64,000 bases of DNA, taken from contig NZ_JAATVW010000007.1 in assembly GCF_011947225.1 (NCBI RefSeq), positions 62,001 to 126,000 on the forward strand. Direction: 5' to 3'. This document shows, piece after piece, positions 41,620 to 53,484 of this stretch. The notes under the pieces are model-generated. The model worked only from the letters and a program-made list of their open reading frames with translations. It was not told the origin of the DNA and did no database searches. Origin of the DNA: Planosporangium flavigriseum (lineage in GTDB: Bacteria > Actinomycetota > Actinomycetes > Mycobacteriales > Micromonosporaceae). The first letter of the stretch is position 1, and every line of letters begins with the position of its first letter. The position numbers and the translations under genes are program-made.

Positions 41620-42374
41620 GCGCGCAGCGCGCCACCGTCGATCGGCACGGTGAGTCCGGTGAGGTAGCTCGCCGCCGGGGAGAGGACGAACGCCGCAACC
41701 CGGCCGAAGTCCTCCGGTTCGCCGAGCCGGCGCAGGGGGATCTCCGCCCGGATCGCGGCGAGGGCCTGTTCCGGGTCCGGCGCCGCGGCGAGCAGTTCAC
41801 GGCTGCGGTCTGTCGCTATCCGTCCGGGCAGGAGGCTCACCACCCGGATGCCGCGCGGACCCAGCTCGTCGGCCATGTCCTTGGCGGCCCCGGCGAGACC
41901 TGGGCGCAGCCCGTTGGAAATGCCGAGACCCGGGATCGGCTGGCGGACCGAGGTGGACAGCACGAACCCGATCACGCCCCCCTCATCGAGGCGGTCGGCA
42001 GCGGTGCGGGCCATGCGGATCGAACCGAGGTGGACCGAGCGAAACGCCTGCAGCCACTGGTCGTCGGTGGCTTGGAGCGCGGTTCCCCGGGGTGGGCCGC
42101 CTACCGAGATCAGCGCGCCGTCGAGCCGGCCGAACGTCGAGAACGCCAGCCGTACCAGGTGGGCCGGGGTGGTCTCGTCGGCGAGGTCGGCGCCGAGCCC
42201 GACGGCGACGTCGGAACCGCCGAGCTGTTCCACCGCGGCGGCGACCCGGTCAGCGTTCCGGGAGGAGATGACCACTCGGGCGCCCTCGGCCACGAGAGCC
42301 TGCGCGGTCGCGAAGCCGAGCCCGCGGGACGCGCCGGTCAGCACGTAAGCGCGGCCAGCCAGTCCAAGGTCCAT
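41613..42374 (-). CDS. SDR-family protein with altered catalytic motif
   Basis: The 253-aa Rossmann protein begins MDLGLAGRAYVLTGASRGLG with the SDR cofactor loop. The NNAG-type motif is replaced by ISVGGPPRG near 90. Where active SDRs have YxxxK, this protein reads ISNGLRPGL after the STSV serine, so both Tyr and Lys are missing. It matches the BKR-like SDR subgroup that lacks the catalytic tetrad, as I recall. It may bind cofactor without classical reductase chemistry. The acnR-like gene lies 8 nt upstream on the same strand, so the two are probably cotranscribed. Confidence 0.85.
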   Translation of the reverse strand: MDLGLAGRAYVLTGASRGLGFATAQALVAEGARVVISSRNADRVAAAVEQLGGSDVAVGLGADLADETTPAHLVRLAFSTFGRLDGALISVGGPPRGTALQATDDQWLQAFRSVHLGSIRMARTAADRLDEGGVIGFVLSTSVRQPIPGLGISNGLRPGLAGAAKDMADELGPRGIRVVSLLPGRIATDRSRELLAAAPDPEQALAAIRAEIPLRRLGEPEDFGRVAAFVLSPAASYLTGLTVPIDGGALRAY

Positions 42375-42382
42375 TTCACGTC

Positions 42383-42991
42383 CTAGGGGTGAGAGCGGGG
42401 ACGCCGAACGGTCTCCTCCACGAGGTCCAGCACGACGTCGAGGTCGTCGGCGGGCCGGCCGGTCGCCAGGTGCAGTACGAGGCCGTCGTACGCGAGCTCG
42501 AGGAACTGGGCGAGCACGTCGACGGGTACGTCCGCGCGCAGCACGCCGGCCTCGCGCTGACGGGTCAGGCGTTCCCGGGTGGCCGCAGAGATCGCCTCGG
42601 AGCGCGCGGCCCACCGCTTGGCGAACTCGGGGTCGGTGCGCAGCCGGCGGGACACCTCCAGTTGGGTGCCGAGCCAGCCGGCCACCTCCGGCTCGCCAGT
42701 AGCGCCGACCGCCGGCTCGGCGGCGCGGGCCAGCAGGTCGCGCATGACCTGTACGAGACCGTGCTCGGCGACGGTGGCGACCATCGCCACCGCATCGTCC
42801 TCCGCGACGGCCAGGAACAGCGACTCTTTGTCCCGGAAATGGTGGAAGATGGCGCCACGGGACAGGCCGATCTCGTCCTCGAGCCGGCGGACCGTGGCGC
42901 CTTCGTACCCGTGCCGGGCAAAGCAGGTACGCGCACCGGCGAGAATTTCGCGGCGGCGCGCGTCGAGTTGGTCCTGACTCACCCTGGGCAC
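42383..42991 (-). CDS. acnR: TetR-family aconitase repressor AcnR
   Basis: The 202-aa protein matches my memory of Corynebacterium glutamicum AcnR closely over the HTH (REILAGARTCFARHGYEGAT, then VRRLEDEIGLSRGAIFHHF and DKESLFLA) and the following GLVQVMRDLL and LRTDPEF segments. AcnR represses aconitase. Here acnA lies 1.2 kb away on the same strand with DUF2630 between them and a HAD-like gene on the other strand, and an AcnR-like box sits in the acnA promoter. The start GTG at 42991 gives VPRVSQDQLD; GTG 42982 is an alternative. The ligand region is not assignable beyond the family. Confidence 0.8.
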   Translation of the reverse strand: MPRVSQDQLDARRREILAGARTCFARHGYEGATVRRLEDEIGLSRGAIFHHFRDKESLFLAVAEDDAVAMVATVAEHGLVQVMRDLLARAAEPAVGATGEPEVAGWLGTQLEVSRRLRTDPEFAKRWAARSEAISAATRERLTRQREAGVLRADVPVDVLAQFLELAYDGLVLHLATGRPADDLDVVLDLVEETVRRPRSHP

Positions 42992-43147
42992 GAGTCGATC
43001 GTGACAGTCGCGGCCGGCGTCGTGCAATTTTCCAACCAATGATCTTGCCCATGCTGACCGCTGGAACGACTGGTTACAGCCGGTTTGCCAATTTGGGAGC
43101 GGACAAGGGGGTGTCCGGAAGCCGACAATGTCACGTAGGGTCCCGGC

Positions 43148-43795
43148 GTGCCCCTGTTGCTACTCAGCCTGGACAACACGCTGATCGACCGCGAAGGGGC
43201 ATTTCGCGCGTGGGGGCGCGACTTTCTCGAACGGATCGACGCTCCCGACTATGACCTGGACTGGTTGCTCTCGGTAGACGCCGACGGCTTGACGCCGGCC
43301 TGGGACCTGGCCGACGCGATCCAGGCCCGGTACGGGCTGCGCGTGCCGTCGCTCGATCTCGTCGAGATCGTACGAGAGGGGCTGATGGAGCGGCTGCGCC
43401 TTGATCCGCTGGTCGCGTGCGCGCTCGGCATCGTGGAGGACGCGGGCTGGGTGCCGGTGGTGGTCACCAACGGCGAGACGCGGTTGGAGGAGGAGAAGCT
43501 GCGCCGCACCGGCCTGGACCGGTACCTCGCCACCTGGGTGATCTCGGAAGAGGCGGGGTGCCGCAAGCCGAACCCGCGCATCTACGCGATCGCCGCCGAG
43601 CGGGCGAGGGTCCGGCTGCGCGGCGCGTGGGTCATCGGGGACGCACCCGAAGCCGACATCGGCGGCGCCGAGGCGATCGGAGCGCCGAGCATCTGGCTGC
43701 GCCGCGGGAGGACCTGGCCCGACCCGCGGTTCACCCCGACCCGCACCGTCGACAGCGCGATCGAGGCCCTTGCCGTCCTGATGGGGGCGGAGTAG
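43148..43795 (+). CDS. HAD-superfamily protein with Ser in place of the nucleophilic Asp
   Basis: The 215-aa protein has the HAD fold motifs: motif I reads SLDNTLIDR (residues 7-15) where DxDxT is expected, so the nucleophile position is Ser. Motif II is VVVTNGE near 100, motif III CRKPNPRIYAIA near 138, and motif IV VIGDAPEADIGGA near 160. The remaining motifs resemble epoxide-hydrolase/phosphoglycolate-phosphatase-like HADs. The GTG start lies 6 nt after TAGGGT, so the mRNA is probably leaderless. It diverges from acnR. It may bind a phosphate ester without hydrolysing it, or use other chemistry. Confidence 0.85.
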   Translation: MPLLLLSLDNTLIDREGAFRAWGRDFLERIDAPDYDLDWLLSVDADGLTPAWDLADAIQARYGLRVPSLDLVEIVREGLMERLRLDPLVACALGIVEDAGWVPVVVTNGETRLEEEKLRRTGLDRYLATWVISEEAGCRKPNPRIYAIAAERARVRLRGAWVIGDAPEADIGGAEAIGAPSIWLRRGRTWPDPRFTPTRTVDSAIEALAVLMGAE

Positions 43796-43807
43796 CTCGA
43801 GGAGCGG

Positions 43808-44053
43808 TTACTGCAAGTAGTCTTCGACCTCATCGGCCGGCCGCGGCACCACCGTGTCGGGGTCCGTGCCCTGGTCCTCGGCGGCGCGGCGGCGGCGCAG
43901 GAGGTCCCAGCACTGGTCCAGCGACTTCTCGACCTGGCGTAGCCGGGCCTGCTCCTCGTCGGTGGGCAGCTCTCCGGTCAGCACCTTCGCGCGCAGCCGG
44001 CGCTCATCCTCGACGAGTTCCCGGATGTGCTTGAGGATCGGGTCCTCGGCCAT
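43808..44053 (-). CDS. DUF2630 family protein
   Basis: The 81-aa acidic, helical protein has the DUF2630 pattern (ILKHIRELVEDERRLRAKVL, then ARLRQVEKSLDQCWDLLRRRRA), probably a two-helix coiled coil. GGAAGG precedes the ATG by 9 nt. It lies just downstream of acnA, behind a strong hairpin. No function is known to me. Confidence 0.9.
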   Translation of the reverse strand: MAEDPILKHIRELVEDERRLRAKVLTGELPTDEEQARLRQVEKSLDQCWDLLRRRRAAEDQGTDPDTVVPRPADEVEDYLQ

Positions 44054-44109
44054 ACCGGCGAGCCTTCCACATCCGGGGCAGTCGAAACGTGTGGCAGTCA
44101 GAAAGGCGA

Positions 44110-44140
44110 CGGGGCGGCGTCCACAAAGGACGCCGCCCCG
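44110..44140. terminator. Hairpin terminator after acnA
   Basis: CGGGGCGGCGTCC and GGACGCCGCCCCG form a perfect 13-bp stem around a 5-nt loop. On the plus strand CTTTTG follows. On the minus strand, the direction of acnA, the trailing sequence is TCGCCTTTC. It is positioned 15 nt past the acnA stop. Confidence 0.8.
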
Positions 44141-44155
44141 CTTTTGTCGTCAGGT

Positions 44156-47011
<2,856 letters not shown>

Positions 47012-47118
47012 GTGTACTCCTCGCGTCACTGGTTGGTCGGCTAGCAGTCTCCCGCAGGCCGGGCCGGTCGGCTGCGGCGGGTCGGCCCTCCGCGCGTCCT
47101 CCTGACACCACTGCCTAT

Positions 47119-47147
47119 TAAATAAAACCGTACGTCCGTCTTGTTAA
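47119..47147 (-). promoter_or_regulatory. acnA promoter with AcnR-like box in the spacer
   Basis: On the minus strand TTAACA-N17-TATTTA is a good promoter about 100 nt upstream of acnA. The spacer holds CAAGACGGACGTACGG (47128-47143), which agrees with the C. glutamicum AcnR operator CAGNACNNNCGTACTG, as I recall it, at 10 of 12 fixed positions. A repressor there would block polymerase. Confidence 0.6.
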
Positions 47148-47227
47148 ACGACGCAAGTTTCGCCGACGTTCGAAAGATCACTCGGAAACACCTCAGCAAA
47201 AGCGGGGATGGCGGGTGCGCGAGCAAC

Positions 47228-47266
47228 CTGCAAGGTCTTGCTGAAATTTTCAGTTACCGATACGTT
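47228..47266 (+). promoter_or_regulatory. Amylopullulanase promoter with LacI/MalR-like operator
   Basis: TTGCTG-N17-TACGTT (47238-47266) is a good promoter 31 nt before the start codon. CTGCAAG-GT-CTTGCTG (47228-47243) is an inverted repeat overlapping the -35; CTTGCAG is the half-site that I recall for Streptomyces MalR. A second palindrome, CTGAAATTTTCAG (47241-47253), lies in the spacer. Both suggest repression in the absence of maltodextrins. Confidence 0.55.
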
Positions 47267-47296
47267 GCGGCCACCTACCCATCGAGGACGGTCGCT

Positions 47297-50200
47297 ATGG
47301 GAATCCTTGGATCCGTCGCTGTCGCGCTCGGCTGCGCGCTCAGCCTCACCCTGACCGCCAGCGCCTCCGCCGCAGTGGTCGAGCTGCCGCAACGGGCAGT
47401 TGCCGGTACGGAACAGGCCGCCGGTACGCACCAGATCCCCGGCGCGCCCACCTGGGAGCGCGAACCCTCGGCAGAATCGCTGCTGGAGGCGGCCGGGGGT
47501 GCCGGCCGACGCACCCGCGCCGAACAGTTCTACTTCGCGCTGCCCGACCGCTTCGCCAACGGCGACCCCCGCAACGACCGGGGCGGCCTGGCCGGCGACC
47601 GGACGGCCACCGGTTACGACCCGGCCGACAAGGGCTTCTACCACGGTGGCGACCTCAAGGGCGTTCTCGACCGGCTCGACTACATCCAGGGGCTCGGCAC
47701 CACCGCCATCTGGCTCGCGCCGATCTTTCGCAACCGGCCGGTGCAGGTCAACGGCAACGACGTGTCGGCCGGCTACCACGGCTACTGGATCACCGACTTC
47801 ACTCGGGTGGATCCGCACTTCGGGACCGAGGAGGACCTGAAGACGCTGGTGGCAGCTGCGCACAAGCGCGGCATGAAGGTCTACCTCGACATCATCACCA
47901 ACCACACCGCGGACGTCATCATCCAGGACAAGCGCGCGTACGTGAGCAAGGCCGACGTGCCGTACCAGGACGCGAACGGGCATCCGTTCGAGGACAGTAA
48001 CTACGCCGACGGCAAGCGCGGCTTCCCGGCGGTCAACCTCGACTCGTTCCCGTACCGCCCGCGGTTCGCCACCCCCGCCGACACCGGCGTCAAGAAGCCC
48101 GAGTGGCTCAACGATCCGACGATGTACCACAACCGGGGCGACTCCACCTACGTGGGCGAGAACGCCGAGTACGGCGACTTCGTGGGCCTCGACGACCTGT
48201 GGACCGAGCGGCCCGAGGTGGTACGCGGGATGACCGACATCTACTCCAGCTGGATCGGTCGGGTTGGGGTCGACGGGTACCGCATCGACACCGTCAAGCA
48301 CGTCGACCTGCCGTTCTGGCCGCAGTTCGCCGCCGGCGTCCAGCAGGCCGCGCGGAGGGCCGGCAAGCCCGACTTCTTCATGTTCGGCGAAGTGTTCAGC
48401 GGCGATCCGGACTTCAACTCCACGTACGTGCGCCGCGGCCGGCTGGGCGCCACCCTGGACTTCCCGTTCCAGGCGGCGGCGACCGGGTACGCGGTGCTCG
48501 GCGGGTCAGCCATCGACCTCGCCACGCTGTACGCGAGCGACGATCTGTACGCGACGAGCGGCACCGACGCCAACCGGCTGCCCACGTTTCTCGGCAACCA
48601 CGACATGGGCCGGATCGGCTCGTTCGCGCGCGCTGCCGGCGGAGATGGAGCCACCCAGCTACGCACGGACGTCCTGGCCCACGAGCTGATGTTCCTTACC
48701 CGCGGCCAGCCGATCGTCTACTCCGGTGACGAGCAGGGCTTCACCGGGCCGGGTGGGGACAAGGACGCCCGGCAGGACATGTTCGCCTCGCGGACCGCCG
48801 ACTACCTCGACGACCCGCTGCTCGGCACCGACCGTACGCACGCCGTCGACCAGTACGACGTGAACCACCCGATCTACCGGAGGATCGCGAAGCTGGGGGA
48901 GTTGCGGCGCGACCACCCCGCCCTGCGCGACGGCGTGCAGGTCACCCGGTACGCGGCGAACGGCCCCGGCATCTTCGCGTTCTCCCGTGTCGACCCGGCC
49001 CAGCGCGGCGAGTACGTCGTCGCAACGAACAACGCGAACACCGCGCAGACCGCCACGTTCGGCACGTACGGGGGCAGCTTCGAGCGGCTCTACCCGAACG
49101 CCGGGGAGCGGGTCGCGAGCGACGCGGGCAAACGCCTGACCGTCACCGTCCCGCCGCTGTCGGCCGTCGTCTACAAGGCGACCAAGCCCCTGTCCAAGCC
49201 GGCGACAGCGCCGACGATAAAGATCACCAAACCCGCGGCGGGCCAGCAGGTGCCGACCCGCGCCGAGATCGTCGCCGACGTCACCGGCGACCCCCTGGCA
49301 ACCGTCGCGTACGCGGTGCAGATCGGCAACGGACCGTGGCAGTCGCTGGGGACGGCCACCCGCGCCCCGTACCGGGTCTACCACGACCTCGCCGGGCTCG
49401 AAGGCGGCACGAAACTGCGCTACAAGGCGGTGGTCCGCGACGGCGCCGGCCGCACGAGCTCGGCCACCACGACCGCGGCGGTCGGCACCCCGCCGACGAC
49501 GACCGACCGCGACCACGTCGTCGTGCACTACCAGCGGCCGGCCGGCGACTATGCCGGCTGGAGCCTGCAGGCGTCGGGCGACGTGGACGCCACCGCCGCG
49601 CAGCCCTTTGCCGGCGAGGACGCGTACGGCCGGTTCGCCTGGGTGAAGCTCAAGCCCGGGGCCCGGTCGGTCAGCGTCACCATCGCCAACGCGAGTGGCG
49701 CGACGGACGGCACGGGCAGCGTGGACGCCGGTCGGACCGGCGAGATCTGGCTGAAACAGGGCGACCCTGCCGTGTACCCGTCGGACGCGGCGGCGACCAC
49801 GTCGGTGACGGTCCACTACGGCCGGCCGGACGGGCAGTACACCGGATGGGGCCTGCGCGTGTCGGGCGACGGGCTCGCGGCCGGTACGCCCACCGAGCGC
49901 CAACCCGATGGTGTCGACAGCTACGGCGCGTACTGGCGGGTGCCGGTCGGCTATCCGACCAAGCCGGTCGCGTTCACTGTGTACAAGGGGGCCGAGAAGG
50001 AAGCCGACCAGTCGGTGATCCCGGCGGCAGCCGGCGACGCGTGGGTGCGCTCCGGGGAGGCGGCCGCCCACCCCACGCGGGCCGCGGCCGAACACACGGC
50101 GGTGCTGCACTACCGGCGCCCGGCCGGCGACTACGACGGCTGGGGGCTGCACCTGTGGGCCGGCGCGGCGACGCCCACCGACTGGAGCGCGCCCCGGAAG

Positions 50201-52960
50201 CCGGTCGGGCAGGACGCGTACGGCGCCGTCTTCCGGGTGCCGCTCGCCGACGGCGCGAAAATCCTGAACTACATCGTCCACAAGGGTGACGAGAAGGATC
50301 TGCCGGCGGACCAGTCCATCGATCTGGGCAAGACCGGACACGAGGTGTGGCTGCTGGCGGGTCAGCCGCGCTACCTGTTACCCATGCCGGCAGCAGCGGG
50401 ACCCGACACCGACACCACACGCGCGAAGGCCCAGTGGATCGACCGGGACACCGTGCTGTGGAAGGTCGGGCCGACCGACGGCAAGATCTACGACCTGCGC
50501 GGCAACGGCAAGACGATCCGCCTGCACGCGGGCGTGCTGACCGAGGCGCAGCGGCTGAAGTACCCGCACCTGTGGAACTACCAGGCGTTCACCGTCGACC
50601 CGGCCGACCGGGGCAAGGTCCGCGACGCGCTGCGCGGCCAGGTGATCGTCACCGAGCGGGACGCCGACGGCGCCGTGCTCGGGGCGACCTCCGCGCAGGT
50701 CGCGGGCGTCCTCGACGACGTGTACGCGAAGGCGACCGGCGCGAGGCTGGGCGCGACGTTCGACGGGAAGAAGGCGACCCTGAGCGTCTGGGCGCCCACC
50801 GCGCAGGCAGTCTCCCTCGAACTGGCCGACACGCCGGATGCGACGCCTCGAGTGCTGCCCATGCGCCGCGACGACGCCACCGGGGTGTGGCAGGCGTCCG
50901 GCGACTGGAAGGGCAAGTACTACCGGTACCGGGTGACCGCCTGGCAACCGGCCGAGCAGAAGGTCGTGACCGCGAGCGTCACCGACCCGTACTCGGTCGA
51001 CCTGTCCGTCGACTCGACCTTCAGCCGCGTCACCGACCTGAGCGACCGCTCGCTCGCGCCGGCCGGCTGGGGTTCCCTGCGCAAGCCCGGAGTCGACCCG
51101 TCGAAGATCCAGATCCAGGAGTTGTCGGTCCGGGACTTCTCTATCGCCGACGCCAGCGTCCCCGCTGACCATCGGGGCACCTACCTCGCGTTCACCGACG
51201 CGACGTCGGCCGGCATGACGCACCTGCGCACTCAGGCGCAGGCCGGGCTCACGCACGTACACCTGCTTCCGGTCTTTGATTTCGCGTCGGTGCCGGAGCG
51301 TAAGTCCGACCAGCAGATGCCGGCCTGCGACCTGGCCAGCCTGCCGCCCGACAGCGAGAAGCAGCAGGAGTGCGTCGCGGGCGTGGCCGACTCCGACGGC
51401 TACAACTGGGGCTACGACCCGCTGCACTACACCGCCCCGGAGGGCTCCTACGCCGCCGACCCGGCCCGGCGGGTCACCGAGTTCCGCCAGATGGTCGCCG
51501 GCCTGAACGGCGCCGGGCTGCGGGTGGTCATGGACGTGGTCTACAACCACACGCACGCCGCCGGCGTGGACCGGTTCTCCGTACTCGACCAGATCGTGCC
51601 CGGCTACTACCAGCGGCTGCTCGACGACGGCACGGTGGCGAACTCCACCTGCTGTGCGAACACCGCGCCCGAGCACGCCATGATGGGCAAGCTCGTGGTC
51701 GACTCGGTCGTCACCTGGGCCAGGCAGTACAAGGTGGACGGTTTCCGGTTCGATCTGATGGGCCACCACCCGAAGGCCAACATCCTGGCCGTCCGGGCCG
51801 CCCTCGACCGGCTCACCCTCGCCCGGGACGGCGTCGACGGCAGGAAGATCTACGTGTACGGCGAGGGCTGGAACTTCGGCGAGGTCGCTGACAACGCCCG
51901 GTTTACACAGGCCACGCAGGCAAAAATGGCCGGCACCGGGATCGGTACGTTCAACGACCGGCTGCGCGACGGGGTCCGGGGCGGTGGTCCGTTCGACCCG
52001 AACCCGCGTCAGCAGGGCTTCGCGTCCGGCCTGTACACCGACCCGAACGGCGACCCGGTGAACGGCACCGCCGCCGAGCAGCGGGCCCGGCTCCTGCACT
52101 ACCAGGACCTGATCAAGGTCGGGCTGACCGGGAACCTGGCCGGCTACCGGTTCACCGACTCGACCGGACGGGAGGTGGCCGGCGCGCAGGTCGACTACGA
52201 CGGCTCGTCGGCCGGGTACACCGACTCTCCCCGCGAGGCGATCACGTACGTGGACGCGCACGACAACGAGATCCTGTACGACGCGCTCGCGTACAAGCTG
52301 CCGGCCGGTACCTCCGCCGCCGACCGGGCCCGGATGCAGGTGCTCGCGCTGTCCACCACGATCCTCGGCCAGGGCGTCGGGTTCAGTACCGCCGGCTCCG
52401 ACCGGTTGCGCTCCAAGTCCCTGGACCGCAACTCGTTCAACTCCGGCGACTGGTTCAACGAGATCTCGTGGGACTGCCGCGCCGGCAACGGCTTCGGGCG
52501 CGGGCTCCCGCCGGCCGCCGACAATCGCGATAAGTGGCCCTATGCGCGGCCGCTGCTGGCCGACCCGAAACTCGTGCCCGACTGCGCGGCGGTCGACGCC
52601 ACCGCACGGGGCTACGCCGAGCTGCTGCGCATCCGCACCAGCTCACCAGCGTTCGGGCTGACCACGGCCGTGGACGTCCAGCGGTCGGTGTCGTTCCCGC
52701 TGTCGGGTACGGGCGAGACGCCCGGCGTGATCACGATGCGGTTGACCGGGGATCCGCGCTGGAAGTCCATCACCGTCGTCTTCAACGCGACGCCGTCGGC
52801 CGCGGACCAGACCGTCCCGGCGCTGCGCGGCGGGTCCGTGGCGCTGCACCCGGTGCAGGCGGCCGGCAGCGACCCGGTGGTGAAGCACTCCGGCTTCGAT
52901 TCGTCGACCGGCACGCTCACGGTGCCGGGGCGTACCGTGGCGGTCTTCGTCCAGCCGTAG
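47297..52960 (+). CDS. pulA: Secreted bifunctional alpha-amylase/pullulanase
   Basis: This 1887-aa exoenzyme degrades starch-like glucans. Order: signal peptide (1-28, ending near ASASA, with no positive residue before the core); GH13 amylase module with GYRIDTVKH near 325, FGEVFSG near 363 and LGNHDMGR near 434; an Ig-like module near 640-730; three pullulanase-associated (CBM41/PUD-like) repeats, each with a HYxRPxGxYxGW pattern, near 735-1010; a pullulanase N-terminal part and CBM48 near 1040-1250; then a second GH13 (pullulanase) module with [10 protein letters not shown] near 1481, YGEGWNFGE near 1520 and DAHDNE near 1652. Start ATG follows GAGGAC; the upstream open frame contains the promoter. 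Confidence 0.93.
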   Translation: MGILGSVAVALGCALSLTLTASASAAVVELPQRAVAGTEQAAGTHQIPGAPTWEREPSAESLLEAAGGAGRRTRAEQFYFALPDRFANGDPRNDRGGLAGDRTATGYDPADKGFYHGGDLKGVLDRLDYIQGLGTTAIWLAPIFRNRPVQVNGNDVSAGYHGYWITDFTRVDPHFGTEEDLKTLVAAAHKRGMKVYLDIITNHTADVIIQDKRAYVSKADVPYQDANGHPFEDSNYADGKRGFPAVNLDSFPYRPRFATPADTGVKKPEWLNDPTMYHNRGDSTYVGENAEYGDFVGLDDLWTERPEVVRGMTDIYSSWIGRVGVDGYRIDTVKHVDLPFWPQFAAGVQQAARRAGKPDFFMFGEVFSGDPDFNSTYVRRGRLGATLDFPFQAAATGYAVLGGSAIDLATLYASDDLYATSGTDANRLPTFLGNHDMGRIGSFARAAGGDGATQLRTDVLAHELMFLTRGQPIVYSGDEQGFTGPGGDKDARQDMFASRTADYLDDPLLGTDRTHAVDQYDVNHPIYRRIAKLGELRRDHPALRDGVQVTRYAANGPGIFAFSRVDPAQRGEYVVATNNANTAQTATFGTYGGSFERLYPNAGERVASDAGKRLTVTVPPLSAVVYKATKPLSKPATAPTIKITKPAAGQQVPTRAEIVADVTGDPLATVAYAVQIGNGPWQSLGTATRAPYRVYHDLAGLEGGTKLRYKAVVRDGAGRTSSATTTAAVGTPPTTTDRDHVVVHYQRPAGDYAGWSLQASGDVDATAAQPFAGEDAYGRFAWVKLKPGARSVSVTIANASGATDGTGSVDAGRTGEIWLKQGDPAVYPSDAAATTSVTVHYGRPDGQYTGWGLRVSGDGLAAGTPTERQPDGVDSYGAYWRVPVGYPTKPVAFTVYKGAEKEADQSVIPAAAGDAWVRSGEAAAHPTRAAAEHTAVLHYRRPAGDYDGWGLHLWAGAATPTDWSAPRKPVGQDAYGAVFRVPLADGAKILNYIVHKGDEKDLPADQSIDLGKTGHEVWLLAGQPRYLLPMPAAAGPDTDTTRAKAQWIDRDTVLWKVGPTDGKIYDLRGNGKTIRLHAGVLTEAQRLKYPHLWNYQAFTVDPADRGKVRDALRGQVIVTERDADGAVLGATSAQVAGVLDDVYAKATGARLGATFDGKKATLSVWAPTAQAVSLELADTPDATPRVLPMRRDDATGVWQASGDWKGKYYRYRVTAWQPAEQKVVTASVTDPYSVDLSVDSTFSRVTDLSDRSLAPAGWGSLRKPGVDPSKIQIQELSVRDFSIADASVPADHRGTYLAFTDATSAGMTHLRTQAQAGLTHVHLLPVFDFASVPERKSDQQMPACDLASLPPDSEKQQECVAGVADSDGYNWGYDPLHYTAPEGSYAADPARRVTEFRQMVAGLNGAGLRVVMDVVYNHTHAAGVDRFSVLDQIVPGYYQRLLDDGTVANSTCCANTAPEHAMMGKLVVDSVVTWARQYKVDGFRFDLMGHHPKANILAVRAALDRLTLARDGVDGRKIYVYGEGWNFGEVADNARFTQATQAKMAGTGIGTFNDRLRDGVRGGGPFDPNPRQQGFASGLYTDPNGDPVNGTAAEQRARLLHYQDLIKVGLTGNLAGYRFTDSTGREVAGAQVDYDGSSAGYTDSPREAITYVDAHDNEILYDALAYKLPAGTSAADRARMQVLALSTTILGQGVGFSTAGSDRLRSKSLDRNSFNSGDWFNEISWDCRAGNGFGRGLPPAADNRDKWPYARPLLADPKLVPDCAAVDATARGYAELLRIRTSSPAFGLTTAVDVQRSVSFPLSGTGETPGVITMRLTGDPRWKSITVVFNATPSAADQTVPALRGGSVALHPVQAAGSDPVVKHSGFDSSTGTLTVPGRTVAVFVQP

Positions 52961-52969
52961 TCGAGGCTC

Positions 52970-52993
52970 CATGATCCTGAAGGATTTTCCGGG
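52970..52993. repeat. Solo, decayed half of a GATC palindrome
   Basis: CATGATCCTGAAGGATTTTC, just after the pullulanase stop, resembles one arm of the palindrome at 57021-57072 (GATCATGAAGGATTCGGGG) with small changes. No matching second arm follows, so it may be a relic. Confidence 0.45.
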
Positions 52994-53027
52994 TTGCCGC
53001 GGCCGGGTCGGGGTAGCGAGCGCCATC

Positions 53028-53411
53028 ATGAAATACGACATCTTCATCAACACCGTCGCGGTTCTCGCGCGGGTGCCCCGGGAACAGGCGGAGGTCCTGG
53101 CCGCGACGACCCTGCAGACCCTCGCCGAGCGGATCACCGAGGCCGAGGCCCATGACCTCGCCTCCGAACTGCCCAAGGCCCTGCAGGTGCCGCTGCGAGC
53201 CAACCGGGGACCCGCCGAGCAGTTCGGGATCCAGGAGTTCGTCCACCGGGTCGCCCAGCGGGCCGGCGTCGACACCGCGCAGGCCCTCGACGCGGTGCGC
53301 GCCGTACTGACGACCGTGCACGAGGCGGTCAGCCACGGCGAGTTCCAGGACATCATGGCCCAGCTTCCGCAGGAGTTCCGCGATCTCGTCCTGCCCGTGA
53401 CGGTTCACTAG
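53028..53411 (+). CDS. DUF2267 family protein
   Basis: The 127-aa protein matches DUF2267: MKYDIFINTVAVLARVP, TTLQTLAERITEAEAHDLASELP and FVHRVAQRAGVD, ending in MAQLPQEFRDL. It appears to be an all-helical soluble protein made of two similar helical halves. ATG 53028 is preceded by TAGCGA at an 8-nt distance, again hinting at a leaderless start. The upstream in-frame ATG at 52971 lies in the decayed palindrome arm. Function unknown. Confidence 0.88.
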   Translation: MKYDIFINTVAVLARVPREQAEVLAATTLQTLAERITEAEAHDLASELPKALQVPLRANRGPAEQFGIQEFVHRVAQRAGVDTAQALDAVRAVLTTVHEAVSHGEFQDIMAQLPQEFRDLVLPVTVH

Positions 53412-53426
53412 GCGCCATCCCTGTGG

Positions 53427-53474
53427 GATCTTGGACGCCTGGCCCGCCGATAACCGGTCTAGGTGTCCAAGATC
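53427..53474. terminator. Imperfect GATC palindrome between DUF2267 and pepP
   Basis: GATCTTGGACGCCTGG pairs with CTAGGTGTCCAAGATC (two G-U pairs) across a 16-nt loop. It lies between convergent genes, 10 nt from each stop region, and shares the GTCCAAGATC sequence with the element at 33431-33475. Confidence 0.75.
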
Positions 53475-53484
53475 GCGGAGAAAC

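Noticed and set aside
47141-47296. 52-residue N-terminal extension of the amylopullulanase
   Set aside because: The promoter and operator lie within it, and it would place the signal peptide internally.
50378-52261. Long frame antisense to the pullulanase module
   Set aside because: The plus strand encodes an unbroken GH13 enzyme; the antisense frame has only biased composition.
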